A stretch of 64,000 nucleotides of DNA from Wujia chipingensis (GTDB lineage Bacteria > Bacillota > Clostridia > Lachnospirales > Lachnospiraceae), in contig NZ_CP060632.1 in the NCBI RefSeq assembly GCF_014337155.1, positions 1,743,001 through 1,807,000 of the forward strand. Direction: 5' to 3'. Below the pieces are notes generated by a model. The model had not been told where the DNA came from. It ran no database searches and was given only the letters and a program-made list of their open reading frames with translations. The position numbers and the translations under genes are program-made. Within the stretch, counting starts at the first letter, position 1, and every line of letters begins with the position of its first letter. Shown here piece after piece: positions 7,114 to 15,029 of the stretch.

Positions 7114-8586
7114 TCATAGCTCCATCTCATGTTTCTTTCTCTGTACTGCCTGTGGCTGCTCCCTCCGGCGCAGTGCGGTATCTACGGCGTTCTGCACCTG
7201 CCGTAGCCGTATGACTTCCTCCCGGAGTGGCTTGTGCTGCGGAGACAGTTCGGCATACTCTGTTTTTAACTGTGCGTATTCCTGTTTCCATGCTTTCAGG
7301 GCAATGGGTTTTCCGTCCAGTTTTTCTTTCAAAATACGGCGGGCGGCATAAAACAGCCGTAACTCCGCATCGTGGGATGTTTCAAATTTCTCCCTCTGTT
7401 TCTTAAACTTGATATTGTTCAATTCCGTATGAACAGGTTTTAGCCGCTGGTAATTCTCGCCCTCCCGTATCAATTCCTGCAATTCCTTTATCCGGGCAGA
7501 TTTCTTTTTCATGGAGTCGCTTAACGCTTCAAATTCTTCGTTGACAGAGGAAAGACGCTCCTGCAAATCCTCTAATGTGAGCAGCTTGTTTTCCGTCAGA
7601 TAATTGACGGCTTCGGCAAACTGCTTTAAGTTTCCGGTTCTGGCTTTATTGCTCCATGCCCCTGCGTTGCGCTGGTTGTAATAAGCGATCAACAGGTCGG
7701 CAAGGCTCGGTGTCTGCGGTTTGGAAAGTTCTTCTTTTACCTCTGCCATCCAGACAAACAGGGCTTTGATCTTCTTCCTCACATCCTGCATGAGCCGGTT
7801 GGTGGCTTTAATCCAGCGGTTCAGTTCCCCTTTCTCGGTGCGGATGCCCTTTGCTTCCATCTGCCGGACATTAGCTCCCTCGTGGACAGTAGGTATCAGG
7901 TCAAGCCCCTGCCGCACATAGGAACGGTGGTCGATACGCACATCCAGCCCTTTTTCCTCAAATTTTGTATTAACGGCAGCCGCCCACTGCTCCCGCCAGT
8001 GTTCCAGCGTTTCCGGCTCATGCCAGTCTGTTGTATGGACCGCGTTAAACATATAATCGCCGTTTTTATCCCGGATTCGGTTTCCATCTTCATCAAGAAG
8101 ATATTCCCGACGCTGTTTTTGTCCCCATGTGCCATCCGGGTTCAAAGGGCGCATGGTTGTCATCACATGAAAATGCGGGTTAGGGATGCCGCCGTCCTCT
8201 TTCTCCGGGCTGTGAAAAGCAAGGTCGGCAATCATGCCTTTTGTCACAAACTGCTCCTGTACGAACTTCCTCGCCAGCTCCATGTTTTCTTCCAGCGTCA
8301 ATTCATTCTGCATGGCAATATCAAAGGAATAGGCAAGCTGTGCTTTTGGATGTTTCTCGCAGTTCTCCACAGCATTCCAGAGGGTCGCCCGGTCAAGATA
8401 TATTTCCGGCGCATGGGGCGGCAGCATGATTTCCGAAGCGATCACGCCGCCCTTTTTGGTGTAGTCGCTGACTTCTCCATAGTAGCTGCTGTAAAGACGC
8501 TCCCCGGCTCGATAGGCTGCGCTGGCAATGGCGCTCTGACCGGCGCTGCGCTTGATCTGTGCGATTGAAAAATGATAAAGTGCTAT
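7114..8586 (-). CDS. mobA: MobA/MobL-family relaxase with an apparent ATA start
   Basis: A conjugative relaxase that would nick the element's oriT. The open frame reads IALYHFSIAQIKRSAGQS, then ASAAYRAGERLYSSYYG, the MobA/MobL N-terminus, followed by the metal-binding NPHFHVMTTMRPLNPDG and TTDWHEPETLEHWREQWA. A long charged coiled coil follows (about 280-430). The expected start codon is ATA (8584-8586), three bases past the stop of the DUF3847 gene and with GGAGAAAGGCGG upstream. No ATG, GTG or TTG occurs until a GTG at 8445, which would delete the N-terminal relaxase motif. ATA may be a rare start or a mutation. Length from ATA is 490 residues, usual for the family. No transfer ATPase is encoded nearby. 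Confidence 0.85.
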   Translation of the reverse strand: MALYHFSIAQIKRSAGQSAIASAAYRAGERLYSSYYGEVSDYTKKGGVIASEIMLPPHAPEIYLDRATLWNAVENCEKHPKAQLAYSFDIAMQNELTLEENMELARKFVQEQFVTKGMIADLAFHSPEKEDGGIPNPHFHVMTTMRPLNPDGTWGQKQRREYLLDEDGNRIRDKNGDYMFNAVHTTDWHEPETLEHWREQWAAAVNTKFEEKGLDVRIDHRSYVRQGLDLIPTVHEGANVRQMEAKGIRTEKGELNRWIKATNRLMQDVRKKIKALFVWMAEVKEELSKPQTPSLADLLIAYYNQRNAGAWSNKARTGNLKQFAEAVNYLTENKLLTLEDLQERLSSVNEEFEALSDSMKKKSARIKELQELIREGENYQRLKPVHTELNNIKFKKQREKFETSHDAELRLFYAARRILKEKLDGKPIALKAWKQEYAQLKTEYAELSPQHKPLREEVIRLRQVQNAVDTALRRREQPQAVQRKKHEMEL

Positions 8587-8588
8587 CC

Positions 8589-8906
8589 TTAGTCACCGCC
8601 TTTCTCCTGCCCGGAAATACGGGCGTGGTTCTCTGTGGCAGACCGGATGAAATGCTCCGCCTGCGGCAGATTCAAAATGCTTTCCATGAGGGAATAAAAT
8701 TCCGCTTCGGATAGCTCCTTTGTCTGTGGTGCAATGCTCTCAATAGCTGCCCCACGGGTAATCAGCCGGTGCGTCCTCTGTTTCCGGGAACCGCTTTCCA
8801 GATACGCCTGCCGGTTTTTCAAACGCTGCATTTTCCGTTTTTCCTGTTCCAGCAGGACAGTGGTTTTTTCATATTCCTGCTTCAACTGTTCCAAAGATTT
8901 TTCCAT
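8589..8906 (-). CDS. DUF3847 small coiled-coil protein (relaxase partner)
   Basis: A 105-residue protein. Residues 1-45 form a Glu/Lys/Gln-rich coiled coil (EKSLEQLKQEYEKTTVLLEQ), and the second half is the DUF3847 domain commonly found directly upstream of MobA/MobL relaxases. It may help position the relaxase at oriT, but that is inferred from gene order only. The ATG at 8906 is chosen because AAGGATGTGAGAAC precedes it; a longer frame begins upstream without a ribosome binding site. Its stop almost abuts the relaxase. Confidence 0.72.
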   Translation of the reverse strand: MEKSLEQLKQEYEKTTVLLEQEKRKMQRLKNRQAYLESGSRKQRTHRLITRGAAIESIAPQTKELSEAEFYSLMESILNLPQAEHFIRSATENHARISGQEKGGD

Positions 8907-8945
8907 GTTCTCACATCCTTTGCTGATAAGATAAAGAAAGACCAT

Positions 8946-9192
8946 CCGCAGACAGTCCGTGTGTCAGTGCTTCTATAAAACCCGATGAAAAGGGAAAACC
9001 GCAGAGCGGATTTCTCTTTGCGGCGGATACACAGGGGATAGCCGCTTTAGCGGCGCAAGGGGGTGTAGCCACCTTGTCGGAGCGAAGCGAACGCAGACCT
9101 CGGATTGCTGATTTTATCAGCGGCAGAGGTAAGCTCCGCAGGACGCACGATACATGGTCTTTAGACTATGTATAGAAGTGCGCCCTTAGTTC
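8946..9192. other. noncoding stretch dense in hairpins, candidate oriT
   Basis: This gap upstream of the mobilization genes has no credible reading frame. It contains several short inverted repeats: CCGCAGAG/CTCTTTGCGG, GCCGC-TTTA-GCGGC near 9041, GCTGA-TTTTA-TCAGC near 9106, CATGGTCT-TT-AGACTATG near 9154, and CCCTTAG-TTC-CTAAGGG at 9183-9199. Relaxase operons of this type usually have oriT just upstream, so this is the best candidate. No nic site could be assigned. Confidence 0.4.
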
Positions 9193-9396
9193 CTAAGGGA
9201 TTTTGCCGTTTCCGGCAGTCTTGTCCTTTTTCTTGGAACGCTTGGAAAGATACTTCGGGCAGTCAACCACAACCGCCCGGAAGCTCTGTTTACATTCGTG
9301 CTGGCATTTCCGGCACAGTTCGTTGTAAGTGATACGGCTGCGGTCATTTAAGAAGAAAGACCATTCCAACCGCCGCTTGTTACTCATTCTTGCCAT
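9193..9396 (-). CDS. small cysteine-containing basic protein
   Basis: A 67-residue, strongly basic protein with CRKCQHECKQ in the middle and a later DCPKYL, a possible zinc-binding arrangement. Its tail is rich in Lys/Arg (KYLSKRSKKKDK). It is preceded by GAAAGGAGCCGGTT, a good ribosome binding site. No named family is recognised. Its position between the HTH protein and the oriT-like region suggests a DNA-binding accessory protein of the element, but that is inference. Confidence 0.55.
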   Translation of the reverse strand: MARMSNKRRLEWSFFLNDRSRITYNELCRKCQHECKQSFRAVVVDCPKYLSKRSKKKDKTAGNGKIP

Positions 9397-9543
9397 AACC
9401 GGCTCCTTTCTCCGTTTCTATCTGATGTACGCAGATAGGCTGTTTTGATGTAGCGTCTCGGTATCATTTTTAAGTTTTTTTCCCTCTGTATGCCCCTTTG
9501 GAAAGTGCGGCAGTATTGCAAGTCAGGGAATGATACCTCACGC

Positions 9544-9768
9544 TTATTTGTCGCTTCCCGGTACGGTTTCGGAGCCTTTTGCCATCCATTCAAAGAAAGC
9601 AATTTTGCTGACCTTGATAAGTCTGCCCCTGCGGAACGCTGGAAAGCCGGGTGTGTGTACCAGCTCATAGGCGCTCGCTCTTGAAATTCCCATAATCCGC
9701 TGAATGTCCGCCACATCCAGAACCAGCGGTAAATCCTCGTAGCTGTTCAATCTCTTTTTATCGTTCAT
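9544..9768 (-). CDS. excisionase-like helix-turn-helix protein
   Basis: A 74-residue winged-helix protein of the excisionase/MerR-like class: LDVADIQRIMGISRAS AYELV is the helix-turn-helix, followed by the wing FPAFRRGRLIKV and a closing KIAFFEWMAKG. Such proteins control directionality of integrases or act as small repressors. The ATG at 9768 is selected because ATGGGAGGAACAG lies upstream; the longer in-frame start adds residues with no family match. It is divergent from the DUF6076 gene and faces the inverted repeat at 9926-9990. Confidence 0.72.
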   Translation of the reverse strand: MNDKKRLNSYEDLPLVLDVADIQRIMGISRASAYELVHTPGFPAFRRGRLIKVSKIAFFEWMAKGSETVPGSDK

Positions 9769-9925
9769 TCTGTTCCTCCCATAAATCAAATAGGTTAAAA
9801 TGCTTCCTGTTGCCGTTCTCCCCAAAAGCCGTTTTCCTGCCCCATTCCTGCGGTGTTTCCCTGCATTGGTGCGCCGAATGCGTCACTTCTCCTGCCGGTC
9901 ATATCCCTTTTGGACGGTCATTCAC

Positions 9926-10012
9926 TTGTCAAGGTACTGTGCGGTACGAAATTACCAACCGCAATCATCATAGCGTACTATCCTTGACAAAACAATGATT
10001 CTGCGATACCAT
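9926..10012 (+). promoter_or_regulatory. promoter of the DUF6076 gene with an overlapping inverted-repeat operator
   Basis: TTGTCAAGG (9926-9934) and CCTTGACAA (9982-9990) form a perfect 9-bp inverted repeat with an inner GCGGT/ACCGC pair. The right arm contains a consensus -35 TTGACA (9984-9989), followed by 17 bases and a -10-like TACCAT (10007-10012). The remaining 9769-9925 stretch shows nothing further. The dyad is a likely target for a repressor such as the divergent HTH protein. Confidence 0.55.
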
Positions 10013-10070
10013 GAGTGTAACGGATATAACTGAATTATATAATTACCATAAACAAAGGCAGGGGATAGGG

Positions 10071-11111
10071 ATGGAGAATCAGTTTATACGGCATGAGCCA
10101 TGTTTTGAGAGGATTTTGTTTGTCCTGACGCTGGACAGGAAGAAAATGAAAGAGCGGATTTTGATTGGGGAAGAACAGCAGATCCGCTTCCGTCTGAACG
10201 GGAGCCAAAACGCAGAGGTGCTTTGTGATATGACACGCCCACTGGGAACTTTTTTGATAAACTTTGAGCGTGACACGGACAGAGACTGGAACTTATACGG
10301 GCTTTCTCCGCTGCGGCAAGCTCTCCACTCCAACCGATGGAAACAGCCGGAGCTGGAGCAGGCGGCAAGCGAATTTCTTTGGGAGAAATATCTTAGCAAC
10401 GACCCTCTGAAAATGTATGTGGCGTTCCGTATCTGGAACAGCTATCTGCTTGCCAGAGAACCCCGTGACCGTAACGCTGCCTGTGACCGCTTCATGGATA
10501 AAATGAGCAGACTGACCGGGGTATTCCAAAACGAAACCATGAGCTTTGACAGGGAGACAGGAAAACCGAAACAATTTCAAGCTGGCAGCCTTTATTTCAA
10601 AGGCGCACCGTCAGAAGATACCCGGCTTGACCTCTGGTTCCCGGACAACCGGCGCACAGAAGAATGTGTGTCTGCCTATGCGTCCCTCTACCCGTTGATT
10701 ACCTATTATCTGAACAGGCTGAATGACTGGGGGCTTTGCTTCCGGCGGTGCAAGGTCTGTGGAAAATATTTTCTGGCAAAGAGCCAGCGGTATGAGCTGT
10801 GCAGCGACAAGTGCCGAAAAGCACAGGCGCTTCAAAACAAGCGGGAATTTGACGAGAGGTCAAGAGAAAATAACTATGACCTGCTTTATAAAAATGAATG
10901 CCAGAACTGGCGCAACAAAATAAACCGGGTAAAAAATACCGCAGGCTTTCCGGCTGACCGTCTGGAAAAAATACAGGCTTCCTTTTCCGACTTTAAGAAA
11001 GAAGCCTTACAGAGAAAAAAGGCTGTAAAAACAGGAACGGCCAGCCCGAAAGAATTTACGGACTGGCTGTATCAGCAGAGTAATGTAATTGTTGAGCTGA
11101 CCGAGATATGA
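10071..11111 (+). CDS. DUF6076-domain protein with C-terminal zinc-binding motif
   Basis: A 346-residue soluble protein, the only plus-strand gene of the element. The N-terminal 210 residues have no recognisable catalytic motif. Around residues 225-250, CKVCGKYF followed by CSDKCRKA is a treble-clef type zinc site like those of CGNR/abiEi-type proteins. I recognise it as DUF6076, a family frequent in clostridial mobile elements with no known function. The start is set at 10071 because AGGGGATAGGG precedes that ATG; the earlier ATG at 10011 lies inside the predicted -10 box. Independent promoter and opposite strand suggest cargo with its own control, possibly defence or regulation, which is unproven. 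Confidence 0.65.
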   Translation: MENQFIRHEPCFERILFVLTLDRKKMKERILIGEEQQIRFRLNGSQNAEVLCDMTRPLGTFLINFERDTDRDWNLYGLSPLRQALHSNRWKQPELEQAASEFLWEKYLSNDPLKMYVAFRIWNSYLLAREPRDRNAACDRFMDKMSRLTGVFQNETMSFDRETGKPKQFQAGSLYFKGAPSEDTRLDLWFPDNRRTEECVSAYASLYPLITYYLNRLNDWGLCFRRCKVCGKYFLAKSQRYELCSDKCRKAQALQNKREFDERSRENNYDLLYKNECQNWRNKINRVKNTAGFPADRLEKIQASFSDFKKEALQRKKAVKTGTASPKEFTDWLYQQSNVIVELTEI

Positions 11112-11205
11112 AAAACTTTCTATCGTCAATTTCGCATTATTGCAATAACAGATTGCTTCTTCCATGAATGGTAATATTATCATCAAACTTTTGGAAGAAC
11201 TATAA

Positions 11206-11267
11206 ATGTCCGAGGTGCCTTTGATTTCAACAAAAAAACAGGCTGAATTGTTACAAAGCTCGGACAT
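11206..11267. promoter_or_regulatory. pair of response-regulator-like boxes between convergent genes
   Basis: ATGTCCGAG (11206-11214) and TGTTACA-AAG-CTCGGACAT (11249-11267) match the boxes found upstream of the ABC transporter and response regulator genes (14451-14523 and 16793-16811). Here they lie between two convergent genes, where no promoter is needed by the visible annotation. Confidence 0.5.
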
Positions 11268-11292
11268 TTCAAAAATTTTTTGAGAAATGGCG

Positions 11293-11322
11293 AAAAAAGC
11301 GGGGCAGCACACGCCGCCCCGC
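11293..11322 (-). terminator. rho-independent terminator of the ABC transporter operon
   Basis: On the minus strand GCGGGGC pairs with GCCCCGC around a 10-base loop and is followed by TTTTTT. It lies 14 bases beyond the permease stop. Confidence 0.85.
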
Positions 11323-11335
11323 CGATCCCATACGG

Positions 11336-13714
11336 TTATTCCATCGCCCGCATTTGTTCGATCAGGGATTGCTTTTTCTGTCTGCGGATTGTCCATACAG
11401 ACAAGATCAGTTCCATTCCGAACAATACCAGAATGAACAGTCCCATTTCCAAAACCGGGAATTTGTAAGGCACTACATTTCCGGCAAAAGCTCCTATACT
11501 CATTTTTCTGCAAGCAAAGATGGAAGCCGGAAGCCCAACGATCAGCGTCGCCAATGTTGCAAAGAGCGCATAGCACAGCCCCTCACAGATGTTCATTTCA
11601 CATAGCTGTTTTTGTGTTAGGCCGATAGAACGCAGAATACTGTTTTCCTGCTTTCGGGCTATCTGGTTAGAGAGTGTCGTATTGATAAGGTTGATAACGC
11701 CAAAGAGAAATACCAACCATGAAAGTATCTCCATACTGCCAAACGCAAAAGAATTTGTCATTTCTTCATATTCAATCACTGTATTGATTTCATCTAAGGC
11801 AATATTACTATGGCTGGCAACAATATTTTTCAATTCAGCTCCCACATAGTCCGTTTTTTTCGGATCGTTTACAATGCTCCATGAATAGTCGAAAGAAGCG
11901 ATTTCCGGGTGCAGTTCATGGAACAATGCTTCTGGTGCGAAAAAGAGTACTCCATCGAGGGCCAGTTTTCCATGCCCGGAAGGCGTCTTGTTGGAATCAA
12001 ACAATCCTGATACAGTGACGGAAACAGGCGGTTGCCCCTCTCCAAAATAAAAGTCAACTGTTGAACCAACACCCATATCCTCATTCTGCTTTAGCACATT
12101 ATAGTCAATTACAATACTACGGGAATCTTTTGGCATCGTTCCTGCTGTCAGAGCCGCTTCAACTGTTGCATAATTCTGGTCGGTCAGCATATCACACATA
12201 CCACCGCTTTGGTAAATGTCCGTCTTAAGGGTTGCATAGAGAGATTGTCTGCTTGAAATTATATCTGTAACACCATCAATAGATAAGATTTCCTGTTTTA
12301 ATTCTTCATTCAACGGATTTCCCGCTGCCATAACCTTTTCTTCTGTCATTTCAGAATCCAAATAAATTTTATAGTCGCCGTCCGGGAAAAACCGTCTTGC
12401 AAGCGCCTCTGGAGAACGCAGCAAAACAATGGAGGATACCACAAGCAGAATAATTCCGCCCAAACTCAATGAGGCTACAATAGCAACGGTCTTTTTTCGG
12501 TCACGCTTAAAATTCGCAATTCCCATTGAAACAGGATTGAGCTTGATATTCTTTTTTCGGCTTCGGATGTCCTTTTGTGCCGGGGTAAAACGGACGGCTT
12601 CAATCGGGGAAATCCCTGCCGCAATTTTTATCGGCTTACGGATGGAAACAGATACCATGATCCAACTGCTTATGAGTGTCAAAATAATCGTTGCCACATA
12701 GGAAACAGCATTAAATCCCTTGGGAAACAAAAGAAAACCGCCGCATACACCCAGCACTGTACCAATCAAAATCCCGATACTGCCGAGTTTACGCCCCTCC
12801 CGCTTTACAATCCGCTTGATTTGCTTTGGCGTTGCACCAATCGTCCGTAGCTGCCCGTAGCTCTTGATTTTGTCATTGATGGAGATACGGAAGATACTCT
12901 GGATCACAATATAGCCGCCGATCAGAACAATGGCAATCACGCCAGCCATCAGTGCAAAATCAAAGGATTTAGAAGCATAGGCAAAATACTTGCTGTTCAT
13001 TTTGGGCATAGGAAGCTGATATTCCTCCGCAATCTCCCTGCAATAAGAGGTCATCAGTTCTTCGCCCAACTGGTCGCTGTTTTTGAAATGGACATAGGCG
13101 CGATAGCCAGTCGGGTCAAACCCTTTCCATCCTGTCAGGGCAGCGTTGGAAAGAATGATAGCGCAGGTATTCGCTTCTTTTTCATTTACGCTGTCCATAA
13201 TGCCGGTAACGACATAATCACCATGAAAACTCTCTGTATCTAAGGTCACAGTGTCCCCGATCTTGGCATTGTTTCCATAGGTGGAAAGAAAGTATTCGCT
13301 TACAACAACTTCATTTGCTTTTTCAGGAACCCGGCCCTCTAACAACTCCATCTGCGCCTTGGTAATCTCCATCATTTGCGCGTCGCAATACACATAAGAC
13401 GCATGATAGCCCTGTTCTGAAAGCTCCTCACCCAGCATATAGTAGCCGCCTACGCGCTCAAACTCCGGCAGTCCTTTCAGGGTTTCAATGTCGTTTTCCT
13501 CTACGCCCAGCCAGACCGCCTCATAAGTATCGACAACCTGATTGCGCTGCATTTGTGTCAGGGAGGTAGACACAATTCCCGTAAAGCAGATCAGAAATGC
13601 CGCCAGCGCAACGGCAATCACCACCATCAGATTCCGGCGCTTCTCGCTTTGCAAACTTTTCTTTGCCAGCTTCTTTGTAATGGCGCTGGTATCATTCTCA
13701 AAAGGCCATGTCAT
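11336..13714 (-). CDS. FtsX/MacB-type ABC transporter permease (peptide or stress related)
   Basis: A 792-residue permease. After a short cytoplasmic head comes a first membrane helix (about 30-52), a large extracellular domain (about 55-250), three helices of the first FtsX domain (about 260-370), a further helix (about 425-445), a second extracellular domain (about 450-660) and three final helices (about 670-780). This duplicated FtsX layout is typical of BceB/MacB-like permeases that counter antimicrobial peptides or remodel the envelope. The ATPase gene is 14 bases upstream and a two-component system is adjacent, the usual setting of peptide-sensing detoxification modules. The substrate cannot be read from sequence. 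Confidence 0.88.
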   Translation of the reverse strand: MTWPFENDTSAITKKLAKKSLQSEKRRNLMVVIAVALAAFLICFTGIVSTSLTQMQRNQVVDTYEAVWLGVEENDIETLKGLPEFERVGGYYMLGEELSEQGYHASYVYCDAQMMEITKAQMELLEGRVPEKANEVVVSEYFLSTYGNNAKIGDTVTLDTESFHGDYVVTGIMDSVNEKEANTCAIILSNAALTGWKGFDPTGYRAYVHFKNSDQLGEELMTSYCREIAEEYQLPMPKMNSKYFAYASKSFDFALMAGVIAIVLIGGYIVIQSIFRISINDKIKSYGQLRTIGATPKQIKRIVKREGRKLGSIGILIGTVLGVCGGFLLFPKGFNAVSYVATIILTLISSWIMVSVSIRKPIKIAAGISPIEAVRFTPAQKDIRSRKKNIKLNPVSMGIANFKRDRKKTVAIVASLSLGGIILLVVSSIVLLRSPEALARRFFPDGDYKIYLDSEMTEEKVMAAGNPLNEELKQEILSIDGVTDIISSRQSLYATLKTDIYQSGGMCDMLTDQNYATVEAALTAGTMPKDSRSIVIDYNVLKQNEDMGVGSTVDFYFGEGQPPVSVTVSGLFDSNKTPSGHGKLALDGVLFFAPEALFHELHPEIASFDYSWSIVNDPKKTDYVGAELKNIVASHSNIALDEINTVIEYEEMTNSFAFGSMEILSWLVFLFGVINLINTTLSNQIARKQENSILRSIGLTQKQLCEMNICEGLCYALFATLATLIVGLPASIFACRKMSIGAFAGNVVPYKFPVLEMGLFILVLFGMELILSVWTIRRQKKQSLIEQMRAME

Positions 13715-13728
13715 AGCCTGCCACCTCC

Positions 13729-14394
13729 TTACTCCACAATCTTGCCGTCCTCAATGCGGACAATCCGATCTGCAAGGCGGGCAATGTCGTCATTGTGCGT
13801 AATCATCACAACAGTTTGCCGGAACTCTGCACTGGTGCGCTTGATAAGCCCCAGCACCTCGGCGCTGGTCTTGCTGTCAAGGTTGCCGGTCGGCTCGTCG
13901 GCCAGCACAATAGCCGGTTTGGTAATCAAGGCGCGGGCGATAGCCACACGCTGCTGCTGTCCGCCGGAAAGATTGTTCGGCATATTTTTCAGTTTATCTT
14001 CCAGCCCCAGCAGATGAACGATCTCGTCCAAAAACTTCTGATCCACCGTGTCCCCGTCCAGCTCCACCGGCAGGACGATGTTCTCATACACATTCAGGAT
14101 CGGAACAAGGTTATAGTTCTGGAAGATAAAGCCGATGTTGCGGCGGCGAAAGATGGTAAGCTGCTCGTCGTTCTTCTTTGCCAGTTCTTCGCCTCGGACA
14201 ATCACTGTTCCGCTGGTGGGAGTGTCCAGCCCGCCCATCATGTGAAGCAGGGTGGACTTGCCGCTGCCGGAGGTTCCCACAACGGCCACAAACTCACCGT
14301 CATTTACGGAGAAGTTCACGCCGTCAAGGGCGCGGGTGATATTCGGCTTTGTGCCGTAATACTTTTTCAGATCAATCGTCTGCAAAACGCTCAT
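13729..14394 (-). CDS. ABC transporter ATP-binding protein (LolD/MacB type)
   Basis: A 221-residue ATPase with Walker A GTSGSGKST (about 40-48), Q-loop IFQNYNLVP, signature LSGGQQQRVAIARA and Walker B VLADEPTGNLDS, all intact. The family energises FtsX-type permeases, and it directly precedes the permease. The ATG at 14394 follows GAAAGGAGTTTTGAGT; a longer frame upstream to 14523 would read through the regulatory boxes and is rejected. Expression is likely controlled by the response regulator through the paired boxes at 14451-14523. Confidence 0.93.
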   Translation of the reverse strand: MSVLQTIDLKKYYGTKPNITRALDGVNFSVNDGEFVAVVGTSGSGKSTLLHMMGGLDTPTSGTVIVRGEELAKKNDEQLTIFRRRNIGFIFQNYNLVPILNVYENIVLPVELDGDTVDQKFLDEIVHLLGLEDKLKNMPNNLSGGQQQRVAIARALITKPAIVLADEPTGNLDSKTSAEVLGLIKRTSAEFRQTVVMITHNDDIARLADRIVRIEDGKIVE

Positions 14395-14450
14395 ACTCAA
14401 AACTCCTTTCAAGGCTTTCTGCCTGTTGATAAGGTCATTGTAAAACCCAA

Positions 14451-14523
14451 ATGTCCGCGAAATGTTACAGCGGCCAAAAAATTTCATTGAAAATCGGGGT
14501 GAAATGTTACAGCGCTCGGACAT
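14451..14523 (-). promoter_or_regulatory. paired regulator boxes upstream of the ABC operon
   Basis: ATGTCCGCG-N3-TGTTACA (14451-14469) and TGTTACA-N3-CTCGGACAT (14505-14523) face each other 35 bases apart, upstream of the ATPase start at 14394. The same arrangement occurs once before the response regulator gene. They are likely OmpR-type response-regulator binding sites. Confidence 0.6.
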
Positions 14524-14524
14524 T

Positions 14525-14569
14525 TCAAAAAAATTTACGGCGGGCAGCCGGAAATGGCCGTCCGCCGTA
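14525..14569 (-). terminator. terminator of the two-component operon
   Basis: TACGGCGG (14536-14543) pairs with CCGCCGTA (14562-14569). On the minus strand the stem is followed by AAATTTTTTT. It separates the two-component operon from the downstream ABC promoter. Confidence 0.75.
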
Positions 14570-14583
14570 GCTCATGATCTGTT

Positions 14584-15003
14584 CTAAAACCAATTCGCCT
14601 TTTGATTTCTAAATTGAGGAGTATCGCTTTCTTGATAAGGATTGTAGGTATTACGGTTACACCCAAACTCTTTTAATGATTTTATTTTATTGTCCTCTGT
14701 CCATTCAATCAAAGAAATACCGTCAAATTCCTCTATATCCCCATTGTTCATTCCATTTTTGAAATACCACTCTACAATCGTTTGATTTTCTTTATGGAAA
14801 AATTGCTTGATTTCCCAAACTACCACCTTTCCACGGGTATTCCACTCCTGAAACCAATGTTTTACTGTTTTACGATTGCTATACTGGGGACACCAACTTT
14901 CTGTATAGAGTACATCTTCCGCAAAAATATCATCAATGCCCATATCTTTCTGATAAAGCCACATATCAAACCACAGTCGGATTATTTTTTCTCGTTCATT
15001 CAT
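14584..15003 (-). CDS. NTF2/SnoaL-like protein
   Basis: A 139-residue cytoplasmic protein with the fold signature of SnoaL/NTF2-like proteins: helix REKIIRLWFDMWLYQKD, then ESWCPQYSNRKTVKHWFQEW, and beta strands around TIVEWYFKNGMNNGD and GISLIEWTEDNKIKSLKEFG. Members are small ligand-binding or isomerase-like proteins. No catalytic assignment is possible. It is third in the operon after the response regulator and kinase; an ATG overlapping the kinase stop (15033) is also in frame, but AAGCGAGGTG lies before the ATG at 15003. It may bind a ligand linked to the transporter, which is a guess. Confidence 0.7.
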   Translation of the reverse strand: MNEREKIIRLWFDMWLYQKDMGIDDIFAEDVLYTESWCPQYSNRKTVKHWFQEWNTRGKVVVWEIKQFFHKENQTIVEWYFKNGMNNGDIEEFDGISLIEWTEDNKIKSLKEFGCNRNTYNPYQESDTPQFRNQKANWF

Positions 15004-15029
15004 AATAGAAACACCTCGCTTGTTTACTT

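Noticed and set aside
10011-10070. Earlier ATG for the DUF6076 gene
   Set aside because: It lies in the predicted -10 region and lacks a ribosome binding site, while the ATG at 10071 has one.
14395-14523. N-terminal extension of the ABC ATPase
   Set aside because: It would translate the regulator boxes; the standard family start with a good ribosome binding site is at 14394.
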